Origin: an uncultured Clostridia bacterium
GTDB taxonomy: Bacteria; Bacillota; Clostridia; Oscillospirales; Ruminococcaceae
Direction of reading: 5' to 3'
DNA: 6,787 nt
Assembly (NCBI GenBank): GCA_947302065.1
Contig: CAMYUO010000102.1
Location: 1-6,787 of the forward strand
Numbering within the stretch: position 1 is the stretch's first letter; each line of letters opens with the position of its first letter. Shown here piece by piece: positions 1-4,680 of the stretch. Both the position numbers and the translations under genes were made by a program. The notes beneath the pieces are model-generated. The model was not told the DNA's origin, ran no database searches, and worked only from the letters and a program-made list of their open reading frames with translations.

Positions 1-1101
1 ATTAGCTGGAAATTGAGATACGCTATCCATGTCAAATCCACAAGCACAGCTATTGCTACAAAGGATGGCGTCATCACAGTAAGTGATGCAGTCATCAAGA
101 ACGGAGAGACGGATGTAACTTCAAACTACGGTATCATCTATCTTAACGGTTATCTTACCGTTACAGAGAAAGACTTTATCGTCAGGATCGAAGGCAGCAA
201 CAGGTATGAGACCGCAGCAGCTATCTCTGCAAAGTATATGGCATCGGCTGATACAGTCGTTCTCGCAAGCGGCTTGAACTATGCTGATGCACTTGCAGGT
301 GTTCCGCTTGCAACCAAACTGAATGCACCTTTGCTTCTCACAAGCGACAAGAGCCTGCACGCATCGACTCTCGCAGAGATCAAGCGACTCGGCGCAAAGA
401 AAGTCATTATCCTTGGCGGCGTTGCTGCAATAAGCGAAGCAGTTGAAAAGGCACTGCAGGCAGAAAATCTTGAGACCGAGAGAGTATTCGGTAATTCAAG
501 ATACAGCACGGCAACGGCTATCGCTGAAAAGCTGAACGAAAATCCGACAGACATATTCTTCGTTTACGCTAACAATTATCCTGATGCTTTGTCAGTAAGC
601 TCGGTTGCAGCAGCAAAGAACGCTCCTATCATTTATCTGTCTACAAACGGTAAAATCAACGCTGACACAGCAGCTTACCTTGCAAAGCTCAAGGAAAAGA
701 ACTGCGTGAAGAATGCATATGTTATCGGCGGCGTTGGTGTTATTTCCGATAATATGGTCAACCAGGCAGCGGAAGCTCTTGGCACAGGCACGATAACACG
801 TATCTTCGGTAATAACAGATTCCTCACATGTATCGAGATAAACAAGACGTTTGCAGATGTTTTCTCAGGTGAATCTATCTGTGTTGCAACAGGTGCAGCA
901 TTCCCTGATGCACTTGCAGGCGGTGTATTTGCAGCTCAGAAGAAGATACCTATGATACTTGCTGCCGGCAAGCTCAGCGATGAGCAGAAAGCATATCTGG
1001 GTACAAGGAAAGCCGAAAACGTCTACGTTCTCGGCGGCACCGGTGCAGTTTCCGACGATCTTGCAAAGCAGATCGCAGGCGCAGTTAAAGCACCTAACTA
1101 A
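1..1101 (+). CDS. Cell-wall-anchored surface protein with three CWB2 repeats (5' end outside window)
   Basis: The frame is open from the first base, so this is the C-terminal 366 codons of a larger gene. The TTG at 13 is inside the frame and is not taken as the start. The first ~55 residues end in a stretch reading NGETDVTSNY..YLNGYLTVT, which resembles the end of an immunoglobulin-like (MBG-type) stalk repeat of bacterial adhesins. Then follow three CWB2 modules (Pfam CWB2 type), each opening with a G-x-N/S-R-[YF] motif and containing an A-x-x-x-P/A-DAL segment and an LGG/IGG-V strand. In Clostridioides difficile Cwp proteins, three such modules form the anchor that binds an anionic wall polymer. 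The protein ends directly after the third repeat, so the anchor is C-terminal. The effector part lies outside the window and its function cannot be read here. A strong terminator follows 20 bp after the stop. Confidence 0.9.
   Translation: MSWKLRYAIHVKSTSTAIATKDGVITVSDAVIKNGETDVTSNYGIIYLNGYLTVTEKDFIVRIEGSNRYETAAAISAKYMASADTVVLASGLNYADALAGVPLATKLNAPLLLTSDKSLHASTLAEIKRLGAKKVIILGGVAAISEAVEKALQAENLETERVFGNSRYSTATAIAEKLNENPTDIFFVYANNYPDALSVSSVAAAKNAPIIYLSTNGKINADTAAYLAKLKEKNCVKNAYVIGGVGVISDNMVNQAAEALGTGTITRIFGNNRFLTCIEINKTFADVFSGESICVATGAAFPDALAGGVFAAQKKIPMILAAGKLSDEQKAYLGTRKAENVYVLGGTGAVSDDLAKQIAGAVKAPN
178..1098 (+). repeat. Three tandem CWB2 modules in the coding sequence
   Basis: The modules run at about 178-480, 481-792 and 793-1098, roughly 100 residues each. 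They start at RIEGSNRYETA, RVFGNSRYSTA and RIFGNNRFLTC. The position of the PILL-type motif known from CWB2 proteins reads PLLL (from 328), PIIY (from 625) and PMIL (from 949), so none of the three is canonical. The repeats are diverged at the DNA level, as expected for an old triplication. Confidence 0.85.
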
Positions 1102-1120
1102 CTATTATACACCCTCATCT

Positions 1121-1155
1121 GAAAGAGTCAGCTTCGGCTGGCTCTTTCTGTTTTT
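1121..1155 (+). terminator. Intrinsic terminator of the CWB2 protein gene
   Basis: A 12-bp stem (1121-1132 with 1137-1148, one G-T wobble) closes a TTCG tetraloop and is followed by TGTTTTT. This is a textbook Rho-independent terminator and isolates the upstream surface-protein gene from the EAL gene. Confidence 0.92.
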
Positions 1156-1179
1156 CCGGGTTTTATCTTCAAATTCGGG

Positions 1180-1208
1180 TTGAAATCATTCTGAAAAAAT
1201 GCTATAAT
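1180..1208 (+). promoter_or_regulatory. Sigma-A promoter of the EAL gene
   Basis: A TTGAAA -35 box (1180-1185) and a perfect TATAAT -10 box (1203-1208) are separated by 17 bp. Transcription should start near 1214-1216, giving a leader of about 55 nt before the ATG at 1271. Confidence 0.85.
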
Positions 1209-1212
1209 ATTT

Positions 1213-1232
1213 ATGATATAGAATTATATCAT
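1213..1232. promoter_or_regulatory. Perfect inverted repeat over the predicted transcription start
   Basis: ATGATATA and TATATCAT form perfect 8-bp arms around a 4-base GAAT centre. The element begins 5 bp after the -10 box and covers the predicted +1. That is a typical place for a repressor operator. As RNA it would be only a weak AT-rich hairpin, so DNA binding is the more likely role. No regulator can be named from the sequence. Confidence 0.5.
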
Positions 1233-1270
1233 CAACAGAAAGGTTTTTAACAGGATCAAGGTGCGATATT

Positions 1271-2407
1271 ATGAGCGAAATCCAGGAGCATATCAGACAG
1301 GCAATGAAAGACGGTGAGATAAAGGCTTTTTATCAGCCGCAGTATGATTCGATAACGAGCAGACTGAAAAGCGCCGAAGCGCTTGCAAGGTGGGTGCGCG
1401 GTGACGGCATAATCGTTGACTGGTATATCTGCGAGTCTGTCTGCAAAATACTGAAAGAGCAGGAAACTGACGGCGGAAAGAGAGTGCCGATATCGGTCAA
1501 CTTTTCAAGAGTGCATGTAAAAGAGCCTCGCTTTGCCGAGCAGCTTACGGCTCTCGTTGATAAATTTGGGCTCGATCACGAGCTGTTAGAGGTCGAGATC
1601 ACAGAATCTGCCATGGTAAACGAAGCGGACAGGATACTTGACTGGGTAAAGTCGGTCAGAGATGCAGGATTCAGCGTTGCTATCGACGATTTCGGCAGCG
1701 GTCTTTCCTCGCTCAGCTTTGCAAAGGATATGCCTGCCGATATTCTGAAGATCGACCGTTCGCTGCTCAGCGGGAACTGCGAGAACGAAAAGGAACGTAT
1801 CGTGCTCGAGTGCATATTCAGCTTTGCCAACCGCCTTGGCATAACAACAGTTGCCGAGGGTGTTGAGACACGTCAGCAGCTTGAATTCCTTCGCACCTGT
1901 GACTGCAAAAAGATACAGGGTTACATCTTTGCAAAGCCTATGCCCGAGGAGGAATACCGTGAGCTTTGCAAGACGCATACTAAGATAGAAAAGACAGCAG
2001 ATATCCTTAAAGCTCAGGCACCTGCAAGCGCAATGAATCTGCTTGTCAGCGTGGTATTCAAAAAGTACCCGCTGGTCATTTTTGCAAACCTTACGAGAAA
2101 CAGCTTTTATATGATGGCATATGAGAATTTCACATCAACAGGCTGTCCTTCGACGGGAGTTTTTGACGAGCTTATCCAGCACGGCGCTGCAACGATGCAC
2201 CCGGATGACAGAGAAGCTTTTGCAACTACCTTTGACAGGCAGAATCTTCTGAAAGCCTATGAGGAGGGCAAGACCTCTGTGAGCCTGACCACAAAACAGA
2301 TCGGTGACGACGGAATCTACCGCAGCGTTGAGACTGTCGACTACTTTGTAAAAAGCGAATCATCGAACGATGTGCTGGTCATAACCCTTTGCGAAAACAG
2401 AGACTGA
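1271..2407 (+). CDS. EAL-domain c-di-GMP phosphodiesterase with C-terminal PAS-like domain; internal gap in EAL fold
   Basis: The 378-residue product is a stand-alone EAL protein with no GGDEF domain, signal peptide or membrane segment. EAL enzymes hydrolyse cyclic di-GMP to linear pGpG in the cytoplasm. The metal and substrate residues are all visible: E36 (EALARW), N77 (VNFS), E109 (EITES), D139-D140 (DDFGSG, loop 6), K160 (KID), E196 (AEGVE) and Q216 (QGY). From N77 onward the spacing matches active enzymes, but E36 to N77 is about 17 residues short: the conserved segment around FIPxxE is absent. Residues ~258-378 resemble a PAS_3-type fold, with a MHPDDREAF motif and a late DDGIYRSVE strand, and could sense a ligand. 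AAGGTG sits 7 nt before the ATG. The gene appears to be monocistronic, with its own promoter and terminator. The family call is firm; catalytic activity is uncertain because of the gap. Confidence 0.9.
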   Translation: MSEIQEHIRQAMKDGEIKAFYQPQYDSITSRLKSAEALARWVRGDGIIVDWYICESVCKILKEQETDGGKRVPISVNFSRVHVKEPRFAEQLTALVDKFGLDHELLEVEITESAMVNEADRILDWVKSVRDAGFSVAIDDFGSGLSSLSFAKDMPADILKIDRSLLSGNCENEKERIVLECIFSFANRLGITTVAEGVETRQQLEFLRTCDCKKIQGYIFAKPMPEEEYRELCKTHTKIEKTADILKAQAPASAMNLLVSVVFKKYPLVIFANLTRNSFYMMAYENFTSTGCPSTGVFDELIQHGAATMHPDDREAFATTFDRQNLLKAYEEGKTSVSLTTKQIGDDGIYRSVETVDYFVKSESSNDVLVITLCENRD

Positions 2408-2419
2408 CCGATAATAATT

Positions 2420-2458
2420 GCCGCAAGCAGTATCTTGTGATATTGCCTGCGGCTTTTT
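2420..2458 (+). terminator. Intrinsic terminator of the EAL gene
   Basis: A 15-position stem (2420-2434 with 2439-2453, one A-C mismatch and one G-T wobble) closes a TTGT loop and is followed by TTTTT, then CG and TTTT. It begins 12 bp after the EAL stop codon. Confidence 0.9.
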
Positions 2459-2474
2459 CGTTTTAGCAGTAAAG

Positions 2475-2513
2475 CAAATGAAAAAGACCCGACTTTTTCA
2501 AGCCGAGTCTTTT
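2475..2513 (-). terminator. Intrinsic terminator of the convergent secreted-protein gene
   Basis: Read on the minus strand, a 14-bp stem (2500-2513 with 2482-2495, two G-T wobbles) encloses GAAA and ends in TTTTTC followed by ATTT. It lies 15 bp past the minus-strand stop. The stem is also flanked by T residues on the plus strand, so it may act in both directions as a back-up for the EAL transcript. Confidence 0.85.
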
Positions 2514-2528
2514 AGAAATTGTGGATTA

Positions 2529-3347
2529 TTACTTAGCGTAAGGATATCCTACCCATGGAACGAAGACTGTTGTTCCGTCTGTGCTGTCTACCCAGGTGTA
2601 ACCTGCATCAGATGCATCAAATGTGCCCTTGTGATTGCTGCTTACGACGTTGTTCTGAACTATGTTGAGATCGTCACCATAAACTACCTCGCACTTTGTG
2701 CCGTCTGTGTACTCCATCTTGTTGCCGTTTGCAAATGCGTTGATGTTGTATACAGTTGCAGTCTTTTCGCCTGTTACTACCTTAACGGTGATGCTGTAGC
2801 GCCAGTCGTCGAGCTTTGTAACGAACAGGTGCTTTGACTGGCTGCGGTCAAGAAACTCGCCGATAGGGAAGCCGTCCTTTGCATCGTGTGTTCTCCAGTC
2901 GTTTACCTCGCCCTCGGGGATAGTGAGCGGCTTGTTCTGTGAATTATCCTGAGAAGCGGAAGGTGCTGTCTGCTGCTTTACAACTGGCGCAGCCTGCTGC
3001 TGAACTTCGGGTGTTGCCTGCTGCTGAACCTCAGGAACTGTCTGCTGCTGAACCTCAGGAACTGCCTGCTGCTGTGCTTCGGGAGCTGTCTGCTTCTGCG
3101 CTGCAGGTGCGTCCTGCTTTGTATTGTTGTTATCCTTAGTTGTATCAGTGCCAGCTGCCTGCTGAACTGTTGCTGTGCTTGAGATCAGCGATGACAGGCT
3201 TGAAGTTTTGCACTCTATTGTCTTTGCAGATGCAGTGAAAACTGCGATGCCGGTTACCATTGCTGTTGCTGCGATCATTGCGCATACAGTTGCGGCGATC
3301 TTTCTGTTTGTCTTTCTTACCTTTGTTGTGTTCTTTGTGTTTCTCAT
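2529..3347 (-). CDS. Secreted protein of unknown function with Pro/Gln-rich octapeptide repeat
   Basis: The 272-residue product is not one I recognise by family. Residues 1-41 form a signal peptide: a long K/R/N/T-rich n-region (1-17), a hydrophobic core (about 18-38), and an A-S-A cleavage motif at 39-41. Residues 42-79 are Ser/Thr/Asn-rich and low in complexity. Residues 80-127 are six octapeptides of the type VPEVQQQT, which would form an extended flexible linker. Residues ~140-272 look like a folded beta-rich domain with several Trp and Tyr residues (NDWRTHD, DDWRYSITVKV, GYTWVD, VPWVGYPY). There is no LPxTG, CWB2 or LysM anchor, so it is probably released or held by the C-terminal domain. 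GGAGA at 3356-3360 gives a good ribosome binding site 8 nt before the ATG. It converges on the EAL gene and diverges from the nitroreductase gene. Export is confident; function is unknown. Confidence 0.88.
   Translation of the reverse strand: MRNTKNTTKVRKTNRKIAATVCAMIAATAMVTGIAVFTASAKTIECKTSSLSSLISSTATVQQAAGTDTTKDNNNTKQDAPAAQKQTAPEAQQQAVPEVQQQTVPEVQQQATPEVQQQAAPVVKQQTAPSASQDNSQNKPLTIPEGEVNDWRTHDAKDGFPIGEFLDRSQSKHLFVTKLDDWRYSITVKVVTGEKTATVYNINAFANGNKMEYTDGTKCEVVYGDDLNIVQNNVVSSNHKGTFDASDAGYTWVDSTDGTTVFVPWVGYPYAK
2967..3110 (-). repeat. 24-bp tandem repeat, six units, encoding Pro/Gln octapeptides
   Basis: Six in-frame 24-bp units encode APAAQKQT, APEAQQQA, VPEVQQQT, VPEVQQQA, TPEVQQQA and APVVKQQT. 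Two adjacent central copies (3019-3042 and 3043-3066) differ at one base of 24, which points to recent duplication. The outer units are more diverged. Confidence 0.9.
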
Positions 3348-3401
3348 TGTTTACTTCTCCTTTTTGTTTTGATTTTGTTTTGTTTTTCTTGGTGTGTCTA
3401 T

Positions 3402-3430
3402 ATAATATCACGCTTTTACGCCATTTTCAA
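3402..3430 (-). promoter_or_regulatory. Sigma-A promoter of the secreted-protein gene
   Basis: On the minus strand, TTGAAA (3425-3430) is followed after 17 bp by TATTAT (3402-3407). A TG two bases upstream (TGATATTAT) makes an extended -10. The leader to the ATG at 3347 is about 48 nt and A-rich. Confidence 0.75.
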
Positions 3431-3450
3431 CAGACAATTTATTCCCGGTC

Positions 3451-3522
3451 TGTAGTATATGCTACACCTGCCACAGTAAGTGTAGTCTATTTTACAGAAA
3501 ACGTTTAAGGTGTAGTGTAAAA
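3451..3522. promoter_or_regulatory. Three TGTAGT boxes at 30-bp spacing in the divergent promoter region
   Basis: TGTAGT starts at 3451, 3481 and 3511. The first two boxes are dyads of the form TGTAGTnTATnnTACA (3451-3466 and 3481-3496). The third keeps only the left half, followed by GTAAAA. A palindrome AAACGTTT lies between boxes two and three (3499-3506). The array sits between the -35 boxes of the two divergent promoters. Exact 30-bp phasing would place the sites on nearly the same DNA face. This suggests cooperative binding of one regulator, but no family can be assigned. Confidence 0.5.
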
Positions 3523-3544
3523 ATGCGATATTTTATAGGTGATA

Positions 3545-3573
3545 TTGAAAATCGGCGCTTTTTATGGTATAGT
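3545..3573 (+). promoter_or_regulatory. Sigma-A promoter of the nitroreductase fusion gene
   Basis: TTGAAA (3545-3550) and TATAGT (3568-3573) are 17 bp apart, with TGG directly before the -10 box (extended -10). Transcription should start about 18 nt before the ATG at 3599, so the leader is very short and holds only the ribosome binding site. Confidence 0.8.
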
Positions 3574-3598
3574 AACTTATATATGAGAGGAGAACACT

Positions 3599-4540
3599 AT
3601 GTGGTTTTATGAGAATGTAACGAGAGAACAATTTGAAGCAGTCAAGGACAAGGTCGAACAGATGATGCTCAGCCTTGGCGCTCAGAAAGCAGATGTACAG
3701 CTTTCATATGAACAAAAAACGTCTGCTGTAACACCGCAGGGCACGGCTGAGTGGTCATCTCAGCGTGCGGTGTTTGCGTTCGGTGATGAGTATTTCAGAA
3801 TCGGTGAGGTGCTTTTCAGTAAAAAGCCGTTTATCGTTATCGAGTTCGGAAGTTATGATGACCTTATAAATAATACTATGGAAGACGCACAGCCGTTCCC
3901 ATATGACCTTTCGCCCGAGAATATGCTCAGCGAGGTGAAGTATTCGCTCGGCATAGAGCCTTATCCCGAAGACGATGAGTTATCACCAAAAAAAGGAGAG
4001 TGCCTTATGAACGTTCTGGAAGCAATAAACAGCCGCCGAAGCTATCGTGGAAAATTCAAACCTGATCCTGTGCCGAGAGAGCATCTTGTCAGGATACTCA
4101 ATGCCGGGCTGAATGCACCGTCGGGCTGCAACAAGCAGACAGCGAGCCTTATCGCAGTCGATGACAGACAGGTGCTTGACAAGCTGCTCGGTGTTATCCA
4201 ACCGCCTGTTGCACAGACAGCACCTGCGGCGATATGTGTGCTCACGCAGAGGATAAATGCCTACCGTGATAAATGCTATGCTGTGCAGGACTATTCGGCA
4301 GCTATCGAGAATATGCTGCTTGCGATAGTTGAGCTTGGCTATCAGAGCTGCTGGTACGAAGGCCACATCACAGACGAGGATAACATAGCAGGCAAAATGG
4401 CAGAGATACTTGGCGTTCCGAGCGATTACGACCTTGTGTGTTTTATGCCTGTCGGCATTGCAGATGGAGAACCGACCAAGCCTAACAAGAAGCCTTTTGA
4501 ACAGCGTGCATGGTTCAATGGGTTCGGTAAGACCGAATAG
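3599..4540 (+). CDS. Nitroreductase-family flavoprotein fused to an unrecognised N-terminal domain
   Basis: The 313-residue product has two parts. Residues 1-~130 (MWFYENVTREQFEAVKD...) form a soluble alpha/beta domain that I do not recognise. Residues 137-313 are a nitroreductase-family domain, usually an FMN-dependent NAD(P)H oxidoreductase: RRSYR (146-150) and APSGCNKQ (173-180) are the usual N-terminal FMN-contact motifs, DYSAAIENMLLA..LGYQSCW (231-252) the central helix and strand, and PVGIADGEP..KKPFEQ (285-302) the C-terminal part. Substrate cannot be predicted. The domain alone has about the usual length of a small nitroreductase and opens with MNVLEAINSRRS, a normal family start. AGGAGA lies 5 nt before the first ATG. 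A second strong start signal lies at the domain junction. There are no membrane or signal segments. No clear intrinsic terminator follows. The fusion is read directly; its biological need is not known. Confidence 0.85.
   Translation: MWFYENVTREQFEAVKDKVEQMMLSLGAQKADVQLSYEQKTSAVTPQGTAEWSSQRAVFAFGDEYFRIGEVLFSKKPFIVIEFGSYDDLINNTMEDAQPFPYDLSPENMLSEVKYSLGIEPYPEDDELSPKKGECLMNVLEAINSRRSYRGKFKPDPVPREHLVRILNAGLNAPSGCNKQTASLIAVDDRQVLDKLLGVIQPPVAQTAPAAICVLTQRINAYRDKCYAVQDYSAAIENMLLAIVELGYQSCWYEGHITDEDNIAGKMAEILGVPSDYDLVCFMPVGIADGEPTKPNKKPFEQRAWFNGFGKTE
3991..4009 (+). promoter_or_regulatory. Internal ribosome binding site and ATG for a stand-alone nitroreductase
   Basis: AAAAGGAGAG (3991-4000) is a near-ideal Shine-Dalgarno, with GGAG ending 8 nt before an in-frame ATG at 4007-4009 (codon 137). 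Initiation here would make a 177-residue protein starting MNVLEAI, exactly where family members normally begin. The Shine-Dalgarno bases are at the same time codons for KKGE in the long form. Confidence 0.65.
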
Positions 4541-4603
4541 CAGACATAGTGTAATAGAACAAAACGCCGCCTTGCATTTGTAAAAATATTTATCTTTTAG
4601 CTA

Positions 4604-4631
4604 TTGTATTTATTTAAAAGTATGATATAAT
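4604..4631 (+). promoter_or_regulatory. Probable extended -10 promoter of the LRR-CWB2 gene
   Basis: A perfect TATAAT (4626-4631) is preceded by TGA, which gives an extended -10. The best -35 candidate is a weak TTGTAT (4604-4609), 16 bp upstream. The whole region is AT-rich. The leader to the ATG at 4681 would be about 43 nt. Confidence 0.65.
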
Positions 4632-4643
4632 TAATATGGGGTA

Positions 4644-4658
4644 TTGAATTTCATTCAA
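4644..4658 (+). promoter_or_regulatory. Small inverted repeat in the leader of the LRR-CWB2 gene
   Basis: TTGAAT and ATTCAA are perfect 6-bp arms around a TTC centre, 10 bp upstream of the GGGGGT ribosome binding site (4669-4674). It is AT-rich and weak as RNA, so it may be an operator half-pair or chance. Confidence 0.25.
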
Positions 4659-4680
4659 AAACGATTATGGGGGTCATATT

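Noticed and set aside
13..15. TTG as start codon of the first gene
   Set aside because: The frame is open upstream to the window edge, the codon has no Shine-Dalgarno, and the encoded protein lacks a signal peptide that a CWB2 protein needs.
1586..1978. Minus-strand open frames within the EAL gene
   Set aside because: They lie opposite conserved EAL motifs and have no ribosome binding site or recognisable product.
2418..2837. 139-residue plus-strand open frame opposite the secreted-protein gene
   Set aside because: It starts at the EAL terminator hairpin, runs through the opposing terminator, and is Cys/Val-rich in the way a reverse-strand shadow is. The minus-strand gene has signal peptide, ribosome binding site, promoter and terminator.
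2967..3110. CTG/CAG triplet microsatellite or CRISPR-like array
   Set aside because: The CTG runs are Gln codons within an in-frame 24-bp octapeptide repeat. There are no spacers.
4523..4537. Perfect hairpin TTCGGT-AAG-ACCGAA at the stop of the nitroreductase gene, as a terminator
   Set aside because: The stem is only 6 bp, lies inside the coding end, and no T-run follows. No other convincing terminator was seen before the next promoter, so some read-through into the LRR gene is possible.
4632..4680. Possible c-di-GMP or other riboswitch in the leader of the LRR gene
   Set aside because: The leader is only about 43 nt and shows no conserved riboswitch core, only a weak 6-bp inverted repeat. 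The EAL gene leader (about 55 nt) also lacks one.
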